A DNA stretch of 64,000 nt from M269 sp964640795. GTDB lineage: Bacteria; Pseudomonadota; Gammaproteobacteria; Enterobacterales; Alteromonadaceae. The position numbers and the translations under genes were made by a program. Positions 1 to 8,404 of this stretch are shown piece after piece. The notes under the pieces are model-generated. The model was not told where the DNA came from, ran no database searches, and saw only the letters and a list, made by a program, of their open reading frames with translations. The first letter of the stretch is position 1, and each line of letters opens with the position of its first letter. The stretch covers positions 1 through 64,000 of the forward strand of contig CAZXIN010000001.1 of the NCBI GenBank assembly GCA_964640795.1. The letters run 5' to 3'.

Positions 1-136
1 TGATAGCCTCAACCGACCTTATAATGTTTACGCCAACATCGATTTCCTGATTGGAAAACGAGAGTTCCTGTCGAGCAAAAGCCGATGGCGAAAACAATAG
101 GATAAGAACGATCAAGTACACATATCGAAAATACAT
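1..136 (-). CDS. Secreted protein of unknown function, N-terminal fragment (runs off the window)
   Basis: On the minus strand an ATG at 136 is preceded by an AAGGAA ribosome binding site and opens a frame that stays open to the window edge (45 codons). The translation starts MYFRYVYLIVLILLFSPSAF and continues A-RQELSFSNQ, which is a clean signal peptide with an Ala-x-Ala type cleavage site near residue 20. The product is therefore exported to the periplasm or beyond. The mature part visible here is too short to assign to a family. Confidence 0.7.
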   Translation of the reverse strand, partial: MYFRYVYLIVLILLFSPSAFARQELSFSNQEIDVGVNIIRSVEAI

Positions 137-301
137 AAGTGTTATTCCTTTTAACTAAATAAAATTAATTGCTATCAGACAGGCACGGGGCAAGAACAGC
201 TTTAAAAATAAGCCTGTATCTACCTGATTTATTTATATTTTTATAGCAAACAACTTTTTCTGCCGCTTGCTACGATCTATTGAAAGCTTCTCAGTGTTGA
301 G

Positions 302-670
302 TTAGCCCGTTTTTTGCTGCCATTGAGTAATGACTTTCTTTCCAAACTCAGGGTTTTCTATTTGTAACTCAATCTCCCTATAGAGGTATATATTCCTATT
401 CACCGTCATAACAGCATGAACCGAGGCACCTCTACCCAAAGCTATATCGCCGGATGCCGACTCAATCGTTTGAGCATAAACATCGTCAGCCAGAGAAATG
501 TTGCCTTTAACAGAATTAACGTTAGCAGGCTTTTGATCGTCACCTACATACAAATGACCAAAATGGCTCTTGATATTATTGTCACCGTCCTGATGATGCT
601 CCCCCAACTGAGTACTGTAACCACTCAAAGTCAGTAGTATGAGTGCTAGAGTAAATAGATAAATACGCAT
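302..670 (-). CDS. Small exported protein with repeated NxxxGNI-like strands
   Basis: The 122-residue product starts with a signal sequence (MRIYLFTLALILLTLSGYST). The segment LTLSGYS looks exactly like a lipobox except that the cysteine is replaced by tyrosine, so it may be a former or unusual lipoprotein. Residues about 50-95 hold repeated short strands (VNSVKGNISLADD, IESASGDIALGRG, MTVNRNIYLY), a pattern seen in small beta-solenoid or polymer-forming-type envelope proteins. A GGAG site sits 8 bases before the ATG. It follows the GntR/ABC operon on the same strand with a 130-base gap and may belong to the same envelope-stress response, but that is inference. The function is unknown. Confidence 0.7.
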   Translation of the reverse strand: MRIYLFTLALILLTLSGYSTQLGEHHQDGDNNIKSHFGHLYVGDDQKPANVNSVKGNISLADDVYAQTIESASGDIALGRGASVHAVMTVNRNIYLYREIELQIENPEFGKKVITQWQQKTG

Positions 671-803
671 GGTTATTTCTCCGATAATTTAAGTCGCTTT
701 CGCCACTAATACTGCTTAAGTAGCGCTGCCTTCGTTAGTGCTTATTTTTTACCAATACTATGTGCTTTTCTCATGATTCTTAGCTTGTGCCGCCAGTCTA
801 TGG

Positions 804-1784
804 TTAAACCTCTGAGCGGTACTTCCTCATATTGATGGCGGCAATCACCATCCCGATACCGATTAAGATTGCAAACCAAAATGAGTAGCTCTGCAACGTT
901 TCAATGGCTTGGCGAGCGAGGGTAAAAAACAATGATATGGGTGCCTCACCATTCGTTACGGGAAATCGATTAGAGTCGAACAAGGATGTGCTAGCCAGCA
1001 TAGGTTCAATAAACAAGAAGCGAATAGCGGTCATGCCATCCCCCGTTATTAAAAATGTGACAACGGCAAGACCCAACAACGTCAACGATAATAGAATAAA
1101 TGCTCTATAGCCTGTGGCTGATATTGTCAGCAATAAACCAATAGCTGAAAGTGAACCTAAAGCGAAGACGAGAATATTCACTGTATACGCTAACCAGGCG
1201 TCCATCAGATGCAGATTAGGCCAGATAAGATGCTCAAAAGCGTCAGTCCCCATCAGCCGCAACCAAGCAACCGCCATAATTAACACTTGAGTGATAATTA
1301 TGGCGAGCAGGGTAATGACAGGCGTTAAAGCGCTAGCGGTGATGAGTTTAACCAGAACAGCTTCCGTGTGGCTTACCGGAAACGAATTCCAAAATAAAAG
1401 GCTGTTCCCTTTTCGCTCATCTTGCAAACAGGTTAGTGAATAGCTAACAAAAACTATGATCATGAACAAAGAAAATAAAAAGGTACTAATAAACAAGGCT
1501 TGATTGACCGCCTCTGCATGACTCAACTCTCTATATACAACCTCGCTATCTCCCGTTTCTTCAATAGGTTCGCTATAGCTATATATTTCAAGGCCACCTT
1601 TATTGATATTGACCGAAGTCGAGTCTTTCATAGGCAGCTCAAACTTAATCTGCCCATTGTCGTAATTGATATCGACAAACACGGCCAAGAGCACCGTGAA
1701 ACCCGCTAAGATAATAGGCGCAATAAAAAAGGAAAAGCGATTCTCCCAACACTCTCGCTTCAATAAGGTTAAGTATTTTTTCAT
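804..1784 (-). CDS. ABC transporter permease (ABC-2-like, YtrA-type operon)
   Basis: The 326-residue integral membrane protein has one N-terminal transmembrane segment (about residues 18-36), a periplasmic loop of about 70 residues, then five further hydrophobic segments between about residue 95 and the C-terminus. This is the layout of ABC-2 type permeases that pair with a separate ATPase. Its ATG overlaps the stop codon of the upstream ATPase gene (ATGA), so the two are translationally coupled. GntR/ATPase/permease sets of this kind usually respond to envelope stress or cell-wall-active compounds. The substrate cannot be read from the sequence. Confidence 0.85.
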   Translation of the reverse strand: MKKYLTLLKRECWENRFSFFIAPIILAGFTVLLAVFVDINYDNGQIKFELPMKDSTSVNINKGGLEIYSYSEPIEETGDSEVVYRELSHAEAVNQALFISTFLFSLFMIIVFVSYSLTCLQDERKGNSLLFWNSFPVSHTEAVLVKLITASALTPVITLLAIIITQVLIMAVAWLRLMGTDAFEHLIWPNLHLMDAWLAYTVNILVFALGSLSAIGLLLTISATGYRAFILLSLTLLGLAVVTFLITGDGMTAIRFLFIEPMLASTSLFDSNRFPVTNGEAPISLFFTLARQAIETLQSYSFWFAILIGIGMVIAAINMRKYRSEV

Positions 1785-2629
1785 CAGCCTGCTTCCTTCA
1801 TTATTGCTGCAAACAAATCAGCAATAGTCGGAATCCCGACATGCCCTAAGTGTTCAAGCTTTTCTATAGAAACATCTTTATAGGTGAGTATATGCTTACC
1901 AAAGCCAGGCTTTTCATGCAGCGGTTTTAGACCTCTTGCTTCTTCAAGATGGGCTTCAGAGACAAAAAGCGATACAAATTTTTCGGCTAAGTCTTCGATA
2001 GACTCATTCAGTACAATTTGTCCCTTATTGATGAAAATGACTTGATTTAACAGGCGTTCTATTTCATCAATCTGATGAGAAGTAATCACAATGCTTCTAG
2101 TTTCATCAAAGAATTCACTGATCAGCTGATCATAAAACTGCTTACGGTATAAAATATCCAAGCCCAGTGTGGGCTCGTCCAGAATTAATAACTTTACGTC
2201 TATGGCTAATACACAAGCCAAGTGCAATTGCACCAGCATGCCTTTGGACAGTTGCTTAACCTTCCTATCTAAAGTCACTGAAGAATATTTAAGTAAACGT
2301 AAGGCTTTATTGCGATCAAACTTTTTATATATTCCATCATAGTATTCAATGACTTGCGTCACCTTCATCCAGCCAGGAATACTCGCTACATCAGCGGTAT
2401 AAGCCACCTCTTCCATCAGCTGATGACGTTGCTTTCTTGGATCGAATCCTAGAACATCTATCTCACCCGATACGCGAGCTTGTCCTAAGAGTGCCTTAAT
2501 CAATGTTGTTTTTCCTGCCCCGTTGGGGCCAACCAAACCAACAATAGAGCCCGGTTCAATCGAGATACTCACATTATCAAGGATCAACTCGCCTTTGATT
2601 TCTTTGGTTAGGTTGCGGCAACTAATCAT
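1784..2629 (-). CDS. ABC transporter ATP-binding protein
   Basis: This 281-residue ATPase energises the permease encoded directly downstream. The Walker A motif (GPNGAGKTTL, about residue 35) and Walker B (LLILDEPTLGLD, about 145-156) are intact, with a divergent signature (LSKGM) and a switch histidine (TSHQ). The C-terminal 70 residues form the accessory domain common in export ATPases of this group. Its start overlaps the end of the GntR gene by 8 bases, and its stop overlaps the permease start, which makes a compact three-gene operon. Confidence 0.9.
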   Translation of the reverse strand: MISCRNLTKEIKGELILDNVSISIEPGSIVGLVGPNGAGKTTLIKALLGQARVSGEIDVLGFDPRKQRHQLMEEVAYTADVASIPGWMKVTQVIEYYDGIYKKFDRNKALRLLKYSSVTLDRKVKQLSKGMLVQLHLACVLAIDVKLLILDEPTLGLDILYRKQFYDQLISEFFDETRSIVITSHQIDEIERLLNQVIFINKGQIVLNESIEDLAEKFVSLFVSEAHLEEARGLKPLHEKPGFGKHILTYKDVSIEKLEHLGHVGIPTIADLFAAIMKEAG

Positions 2630-2981
2630 TTTTCACCTCACCCAACAAATCCGATACAGACAGCTCCAGCATTTCGATTCTCTCTTTAACCTGTGGCCAT
2701 TCTTCCTTGATGAATTTCTGTCTTTCTTGTTCTAGTAAACGAGCTCTTGCTCCGCTAACCACAAACATTCCAAGCCCACGCTTTTTTTCGATCAATTCAT
2801 CATGCACAAGCTCTTGTAAGGCTTTTGAAACTGTTATTGGGTTGAGCGTAAATTCGATGGCAAGCACTCGAACAGACGGTAAAGCCTGTCCTTCTTCAAT
2901 ATCACCTTCCAAAATTAACCCTTTCACATGAGCCTCAAGCTGACGATAAATTGGCTGTTCATCATTCCACTGAATTGACAT
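2622..2981 (-). CDS. GntR-family transcriptional regulator, YtrA subfamily
   Basis: The 119-residue protein has a GntR winged helix (IYRQLEAHVKGLILEGDIEEG, then LPSVRVLAIEF, NPITVSKALQEL and KKRGLGMFV) followed by only about 40 helical residues. A short C-terminal tail of this kind is the mark of the YtrA subfamily, whose members repress their own ABC operon. It is the first gene of the operon and has a perfect 10-bp inverted repeat about 40 bases upstream. The inducing signal is not known. Confidence 0.9.
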   Translation of the reverse strand: MSIQWNDEQPIYRQLEAHVKGLILEGDIEEGQALPSVRVLAIEFTLNPITVSKALQELVHDELIEKKRGLGMFVVSGARARLLEQERQKFIKEEWPQVKERIEMLELSVSDLLGEVKND

Positions 2982-3010
2982 AACCGCCTCTGTTTCAATT
3001 AATGTATATT

Positions 3011-3054
3011 AATCTATGGTAATTTAGTGTTGTAGTCAAGTATTACACTAAATT
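3011..3054 (-). promoter_or_regulatory. Operator and promoter of the GntR/ABC operon
   Basis: A perfect inverted repeat AATTTAGTGT (3021-3030) / ACACTAAATT (3045-3054) surrounds a 14-base centre whose inner bases also partly match (AGTGTtgTA against AGTGTaaTA). On the minus strand TTGACT (3039-3034) and TAGATT (3016-3011) make a -35/-10 pair with a 17-base spacer lying inside and beside the dyad. This is where a YtrA-type autorepressor would bind and block RNA polymerase. The rest of the 302-base gap (3055-3283) shows no gene or other clear structure. Confidence 0.7.
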
Positions 3055-3283
3055 GCCTGAAGGACACTTACATCAATAATGATGGACCTTGGTAAAGGTG
3101 GTGCTAAAGCAAACGACTCGCAGCCCATTTGGGATACAAGATAAAGAGATTGGTTAGCTAGTTTGACGATATTCAGATACTGATAGGGGCTCTGGGAGGA
3201 ACCATACGCAGTGCTGCTCGGCCAGTTAACGTTTAGAAGGAGTCTATTCTTCGCTGAATACGGATTTTCTGAGATGGATGAAG

Positions 3284-4555
3284 CTAAGCTTGTTGTAGCG
3301 AGTTAACTAAGTAATCAATATCTGCCTCCATATTATAAATACAAAGGGAAAAACGTAGCCCATTGAGATTATGGGTATCCATCGGACGGCAGTTAATATT
3401 CGATTGTTCTGTTAAAACATCATTTAATTCTCGGACATTTGTTCCTTTTACTTCGACACAAATGATCCCAGCGGAAAGTTCGTCCGATTCAGGCGTTTTG
3501 ACTAAAAACTTGTGATTTGAAGTAAGGCTCCGTCTCATGTAATGTTTTAACTGCAAGATGCGTTGATATTTTTGTTGTTCATCTATCTGGTGATGAAAAT
3601 CAATGCTCACACCTAGGCCTAGTAATTCAGGCAGATTACGGCTGTTGTAATTCTCTAATCGCCGGATACTTTTGTCTTCGTAACCAGACGCGACAATGAG
3701 CGGTTTTAATAAATATTGACTGGCTTTTTTTGCGTAGAAAACACCCATGCCTTTCGGTGAGAATAGCCATTTATGACTACTGGCTGTATAAAAATCGACG
3801 CCTAACTCTGGGAGGTTCAGCGGTATCATACCCATTGCTTGGGCACCATCTACTGCTACGAGTATGCCTTTCTCGTGGGCCATATCAGTAATTTCCTTCA
3901 ACGGTAGGATCATGCCATTGGTGTTGGTGATATGGACGATTGAAATAACTTTCGTATTGTGTGTAATCGCCCGACGATAGATGTCAATAATCTCCGCTTT
4001 AGATTTGGGTAATAAGGGTAGGTTCGGACGAACTAACTTTATTCCTTTAGTTTGCTGCCAGTACTGCCATGGGATCGTGCCACTTGGGTGTTCGTGATTG
4101 GCAAGAATAACTTCATCACCGGGTTTAAGCTCAAGGCTTGATGCAACTAAGTTCATACCTTCGGTAGCATTATGAATTAAGGCGATCTCTTCTGGCGAGG
4201 CTTTCAACATTGCCGCTACTTTCTCTCTAACCTGCTCCTTTTCTTTTTTCCACCCTCCCCACATATATTTTGATGGGAATGATTCCAGCTGTAAGCGAAA
4301 TTGTTGCACAGCTTCGTTGACGATATTAGGAGATGGACCGAGCGATGCGTTGTTGAAGTAATATAAGTCTTTTTGTAATGGAAATTGTTGCTTAACGTTT
4401 TGCCAAAAGAGCGGATCTTTATCTGGCTTGGTGCGTGCTATCCCATGAGACAATTGTTCAACGTGACTGCTTAATTTTGCTTTTGCCGAATGACTGAGTA
4501 ATAAACTGCTTGTGATACTGGAAAATCCTGCCGCCAGAAATTGCCTTCTTTGCAT
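3284..4555 (-). CDS. Tat-exported class V aminotransferase (isopenicillin-N-epimerase/NifS-like fold)
   Basis: The 423-residue protein is a PLP-dependent fold-type I enzyme. The N-terminus MQRRQFLAAGFSS followed by a hydrophobic stretch and SHSAKA is a twin-arginine signal, so the enzyme should be folded in the cytoplasm with its cofactor and then exported. The PLP lysine lies in TASSHKWLFSPKG (about residue 261). NHEHPSGTIPW and VDGAQAMGM are typical of the aminotransferase V family. The exact reaction is unknown; candidates are epimerase, cysteine-lyase-like or desulfurase-like. It stands alone on its strand. Confidence 0.85.
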   Translation of the reverse strand: MQRRQFLAAGFSSITSSLLLSHSAKAKLSSHVEQLSHGIARTKPDKDPLFWQNVKQQFPLQKDLYYFNNASLGPSPNIVNEAVQQFRLQLESFPSKYMWGGWKKEKEQVREKVAAMLKASPEEIALIHNATEGMNLVASSLELKPGDEVILANHEHPSGTIPWQYWQQTKGIKLVRPNLPLLPKSKAEIIDIYRRAITHNTKVISIVHITNTNGMILPLKEITDMAHEKGILVAVDGAQAMGMIPLNLPELGVDFYTASSHKWLFSPKGMGVFYAKKASQYLLKPLIVASGYEDKSIRRLENYNSRNLPELLGLGVSIDFHHQIDEQQKYQRILQLKHYMRRSLTSNHKFLVKTPESDELSAGIICVEVKGTNVRELNDVLTEQSNINCRPMDTHNLNGLRFSLCIYNMEADIDYLVNSLQQA

Positions 4556-4645
4556 CGCACTGTTCTTTATCGTTCTTTTTGTGGATTCTGATTGTATGTT
4601 AATTGTACTGAACTGGATAGAGTTATAAGAGTGCTTACTTTGGAG

Positions 4646-4670
4646 AGAGCTTGCAGTATATACAAGCTCT
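4646..4670. repeat. Inverted repeat between two minus-strand genes
   Basis: AGAGCTTG (4646-4653) and CAAGCTCT (4663-4670) form a perfect 8-bp stem with a 9-base loop. The following TTTGTTTTT tract is on the plus-strand side, while the flanking genes are both on the minus strand, so it does not read as a simple terminator for the upstream oxidoreductase gene. Confidence 0.5.
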
Positions 4671-4684
4671 TTGTTTTTGGAGGC

Positions 4685-5806
4685 TTAACTTTTAGATGGG
4701 TTAATGAGGAACTTTGCACCGGTTTTTTTAGCGTTGTACTGCATGGCAGTCTCTGGCTGTAGTGCTTCTTCTAACGTGAGTTCGTTGCTATAGTTTGATG
4801 CAAATGTTGTTGCTATCTCATCAGCCACTCTTTTGTGTAACTCGCCAATACGTTGCGGTGTTAACTTTGCCAAGAACCGCATGAGCAACCAGCCACCAAT
4901 GCCCCAAGTCATGCCATATGCTCTATTCAACGTGGTTGGTGAAAAGTCTAAACCACCATAAATATAAACTTGCTTATTGCTCTCAGAGCCGTAAGTATTA
5001 AACCCTTTTGCGTCCTTACTTCCTACATATTCCATGGCTGTTAGAATGTCGCTAACGAGTTCACCGCCACCAATAGCATCAAATGCTAGTGTTGCTCCAG
5101 TTTCGTCAATCGCTTGTACCAGTTGAGCTTTAAAATCATCGCTGGATGAATCACAAATATACTTTGCACCAATCTCTTTTAATATGTCGGCTTGTTGCTG
5201 ATTGCGCACTATGTTTACGACATCAACATTCTCAACTAAGCATATTTTATTCAGCATTTGACCCAAAGCAGAAGCAGCGGCTGTATGCACAAGCGCTTGG
5301 TGTCCTTCCATACGCATGGTTTCAACCATACCTAATGCTGTCAGTGGATTCACAAAAGAAGATGCCGCTTCTGGAGCAGTGGTTTCGTCATGATGAACAA
5401 GACAAGCCTGAACTGGCACACAGCAGTATTCGGTATAGGTAGCACCAGATAAAACAGCGACAGTTTTTCCTATCATAGCTTGAGCAGCTTCGCTCTCACC
5501 TGCCGCGACGACTTTTCCTGCTCCTTCGTTACCTATGGGTAAGCATTGATCAAGTCGTGATTTAATCCTAGGTAACATGCTTTTGTGTACTGGTGCTGAT
5601 AAAACTTTCTCGTTTGCGTCATAGCTAGCAGAAGCTAAGTTAGCCGGACCAAACATGGGCCACATGTCTGAAGGGTTAATTGGAGCTGCTTCGATTTTGA
5701 CAATAACTTCGTGTGGCTTAGGTGTTATGACAGGCATTTCCTTCAATGACACTTCGAGCACACCGTCTGATGTGATTTCGGTGAATAGTTGCTTAGATAT
5801 ATCCAT
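4685..5806 (-). CDS. Medium-chain dehydrogenase/reductase (quinone-oxidoreductase-like)
   Basis: The 373-residue protein has the MDR architecture: an N-terminal GroES-like domain (EVIVKIEAAPINPSDMWP) and a Rossmann cofactor domain from about residue 160. The nucleotide-binding segment (HTAAASALGQMLNKI) matches the AASxxG-type loop of zinc-independent quinone or enoyl reductases, and FDAIGGG follows. No structural-zinc cysteine cluster is visible. It probably reduces an alpha,beta-unsaturated carbonyl or quinone with NAD(P)H; the substrate is not known. It is a single gene with its own promoter region (5807-5944). Confidence 0.85.
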   Translation of the reverse strand: MDISKQLFTEITSDGVLEVSLKEMPVITPKPHEVIVKIEAAPINPSDMWPMFGPANLASASYDANEKVLSAPVHKSMLPRIKSRLDQCLPIGNEGAGKVVAAGESEAAQAMIGKTVAVLSGATYTEYCCVPVQACLVHHDETTAPEAASSFVNPLTALGMVETMRMEGHQALVHTAAASALGQMLNKICLVENVDVVNIVRNQQQADILKEIGAKYICDSSSDDFKAQLVQAIDETGATLAFDAIGGGELVSDILTAMEYVGSKDAKGFNTYGSESNKQVYIYGGLDFSPTTLNRAYGMTWGIGGWLLMRFLAKLTPQRIGELHKRVADEIATTFASNYSNELTLEEALQPETAMQYNAKKTGAKFLINPSKS

Positions 5807-5944
5807 AATTGATGACTCTTATCTGTATACAAAGTAGTCGCTTGAGTCTAGCACGCAGATTTATTTGCACGTAAACACTTTCATTTATGGATATGTATTA
5901 GTTGTTTTAGGAGTGACAATCAGCTCACCCTGACAGGTTTTTAT

Positions 5945-6205
5945 TTATCTAGACATGAATAAATAAGATCTGTTCTCTCTAAGTACAATGTTACCTTTTG
6001 GATCCAATCGAATAAAAGGTGGATCTATTAAGTCAAAAGCTAGCTGCGCTGTCATTAAACTAGGGCTTCTTTGATGTATTTCAAACTCATCATTGGGAGC
6101 AGTAAACTGCTCATTAAACAGAGACATAAAGCAAACACGTGATTGCTTTAATGTGTGAAACCCTCCGCAGACTGCCGATGTTTTAATTTCATTGACGTTT
6201 TTCAT
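5945..6205 (-). CDS. Small protein with double-glycine leader, candidate substrate of the adjacent C39 exporter
   Basis: The 86-residue product begins MKNVNEIKTSAVCGG, which matches the double-glycine leader pattern (an (L/V)NxxEI...V(S/C)GG form) cut by C39 peptidases after Gly15. That would release a 71-residue peptide starting FHTLKQSRV and ending RENRSYLFMSR. The core holds one cysteine, mixed charge and no Gly-rich or strongly hydrophobic helix, so it is not an ordinary class II bacteriocin. The ATG follows the stop codon of the exporter gene without a gap, with AAGGAAA just upstream, so it is co-transcribed with it. I do not recognise the core in any family. Confidence 0.7.
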   Translation of the reverse strand: MKNVNEIKTSAVCGGFHTLKQSRVCFMSLFNEQFTAPNDEFEIHQRSPSLMTAQLAFDLIDPPFIRLDPKGNIVLRENRSYLFMSR

Positions 6206-8404
6206 TTAAGTTTCCTTATTTTGTCTGTCATGGTCCTGAGTGACGTTAGGGTGAACTTGATCAGTGATTTCCTGAAACTCGCCATTAGCGAGTGCGAAAA
6301 TACGTTGTGCCGAACGGATTGTCTCTGGCCGGTGAGCAATCAATATTCGAGTAATACTGAGGTGTTTTATATGTTCATTGATTTGTGCTTCGTTATTGGT
6401 GTCTAGGTTGCTGGTGGCTTCATCCATAAAGAGTATTTTAGGATCTCTATAAAGTGCTCTCGCTAGAATAATCCTTTGCTTCTGACCACCGCTAAGGTTG
6501 GTACCCATATCACCGACTAGTGTATTGTATTGCATCGGTAGCTGAGAGATATCTTCATGAACACAAGCGTAATGAGCACAACGTACAACACGATTTAAAT
6601 CAACTTTTGAATCAAAACAGGCAATATTTTCGGCGATGGATCCACTCAATAGCTGATCCTCTTGCATAACGCCAGCAATTTGCTGTCGATAACTTGATTG
6701 CTGTTGAAGAGGTACGCCGTCTATCATGATATTGCCCGTATTGGGCGACATAAGCCCCATGAGACATTTAAGTAAGGTTGATTTACCTCCACCAGAAGGC
6801 CCAACAAACGCAATGGTTTCACCAGGGTTGATACTAAAACTGAGGTTTTCGAATACTGGGTTATCCATTTTGCTGTATGCAAAACTGATATTTTCCACCT
6901 CTATCTTGCCTTCAATTGTTTTTGCATTAACCTGCCCAGCCAGCGTGTGTTTAGCTAAGCTATCTTTTTGCATAGTATCTTTTTCACTGAAGACGATATC
7001 TGACAATCTATCGAAGTGTAAGCTCAACATTTTGAACTCAATCCATTTCCCAATGAGGCCATCTGTTGAGGAAATAAATCGTGATTTGTAGCTAATAAAG
7101 GCGTAGAGCATACCAACCGTCATTGCTTGATCGATAACAAAAGTAGCAGCAAAGAATATGATGAGTATATTTTCGATACCAAAAAGCAGCTTGTTGACTG
7201 TACTGAAGCCGATTTCCCACTGTTGAATGCGAATACCTTTATTCATACTATCAGCAAGTCTATTCTGCCATTGACTTTGGCGATCTGTTTCCTTCTCGAA
7301 GAGCTTAATAGTTTGTACGGCTCTTAACGACTCCATAAAGTGTGAGCTTTCTTTTGCTGAACTGACGATGCTTTCTTGCGATAAGTTTTTAAAAGGCTTG
7401 TAAAAGGCGTAGCGCAACAAGGCATAGATGACCAACACACCTAACACTAATAAACTGAGCTGCCAGCTGTATATAAACATAACAGTTAAAGTGATGATAG
7501 CCATTAAACCGTCTATAACAACGGCAATAAGGCCTGTTGTGATTAATTCTCGAATAGTTCCCATAGAGCCAAAACGAGACACGATGTCTCCCATATGGCG
7601 TTTTGAAAAATAATCGATAGGTAATCGGATGAGGTGATGGAAAATATTGGAAGACATTTGAATATTCAACTTTGTCGATAAGTTGAGCACCACAAACTGC
7701 CTAAATACCGTTGTCATCGTTTCTATTAACAATAATATGCCGAAGCCCAACGCTAATACAGTGAGGAAATTCTTGTCACTCCTTAGTAGGACGTCATCAA
7801 CAACTGTTTGCATATAATAAGGACTAAGCAGGGCAAAGAATTGCAATAGCAGAGACAGTAGCAACACATTAAATAAGCTGCGCTTTAAACCTGTAATCTT
7901 AGACCAGAAGTGCTTTAGTGTGAGTGTTTGCTTCTCTTCAGCCTTTTCAAAATCTGAGTTAGGTGTGAGCTCCAAAGCGATACCTGTAAACAATTTGCTT
8001 GCTTCTTCAATTGTGAGCTTACGTTCCCCGGTTGCGGGGTCGAGAATAGTAATATTCGTCTTTGTGGCTTGCTTCAGAACAACAAAATGCTTCATTTCCC
8101 AGTGCAGAATACAGGGCGTTTGCAATTCTGTTATTTGGCTCATATTGAGCCTTAACGGTCGACTGGACATCTTCAGTTGAGATGCTGTGCTAATAATCTG
8201 CGTCAGTGTTGCGCCATGCGCTGATATTGAAAAACGGTGCCTTAAAGTCGTTAGATCCGTTTCGTAACCATGATAGCCAGCTATCATGGCAAGGCATGCT
8301 AAACCACATTCCGCCGCTTCAGTCTGATGAATCACGGGCACTGAGCGTTTAAAACTGAAGTCCAAGAGCCATTCTGGCCGTTGAGTTAATGAAATAGCTG
8401 ACAC
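6206..8404 (-). CDS. Peptidase-containing ABC exporter (C39 type, CvaB-like)
   Basis: The 732-residue protein cuts leader peptides and exports the product through a type I system. The N-terminal C39 peptidase is intact: Gln27, Cys33 (AECGLACLAM), His106 (MKHFVVL) and Asp122 (LDPATG). Six transmembrane segments follow (about 175-430), then an ATPase domain with Walker A (GPSGGGKSTLL), signature LSGGQKQR, Walker B ILFMDEATSNLD and an H-loop (IAHRP). The start is GTG, sharing its first base with the TAG stop of the HlyD-like gene. With that adaptor and an outer membrane TolC (not in the window) it would make a complete exporter. Confidence 0.92.
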   Translation of the reverse strand: MSAISLTQRPEWLLDFSFKRSVPVIHQTEAAECGLACLAMIAGYHGYETDLTTLRHRFSISAHGATLTQIISTASQLKMSSRPLRLNMSQITELQTPCILHWEMKHFVVLKQATKTNITILDPATGERKLTIEEASKLFTGIALELTPNSDFEKAEEKQTLTLKHFWSKITGLKRSLFNVLLLSLLLQFFALLSPYYMQTVVDDVLLRSDKNFLTVLALGFGILLLIETMTTVFRQFVVLNLSTKLNIQMSSNIFHHLIRLPIDYFSKRHMGDIVSRFGSMGTIRELITTGLIAVVIDGLMAIITLTVMFIYSWQLSLLVLGVLVIYALLRYAFYKPFKNLSQESIVSSAKESSHFMESLRAVQTIKLFEKETDRQSQWQNRLADSMNKGIRIQQWEIGFSTVNKLLFGIENILIIFFAATFVIDQAMTVGMLYAFISYKSRFISSTDGLIGKWIEFKMLSLHFDRLSDIVFSEKDTMQKDSLAKHTLAGQVNAKTIEGKIEVENISFAYSKMDNPVFENLSFSINPGETIAFVGPSGGGKSTLLKCLMGLMSPNTGNIMIDGVPLQQQSSYRQQIAGVMQEDQLLSGSIAENIACFDSKVDLNRVVRCAHYACVHEDISQLPMQYNTLVGDMGTNLSGGQKQRIILARALYRDPKILFMDEATSNLDTNNEAQINEHIKHLSITRILIAHRPETIRSAQRIFALANGEFQEITDQVHPNVTQDHDRQNKET

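Noticed and set aside
4646..4680. Hairpin with T-rich flank considered as a terminator
   Set aside because: The T-tract is on the plus strand, but no plus-strand gene lies upstream; kept only as an inverted repeat.
5146..5442. 98-codon plus-strand frame inside the MDR oxidoreductase gene
   Set aside because: It is antisense to the Rossmann domain of a clear enzyme gene; the product resembles no family.
6726..7091. 121-codon plus-strand frame inside the ABC exporter gene
   Set aside because: It is antisense to the conserved ATPase domain and has no recognisable features.
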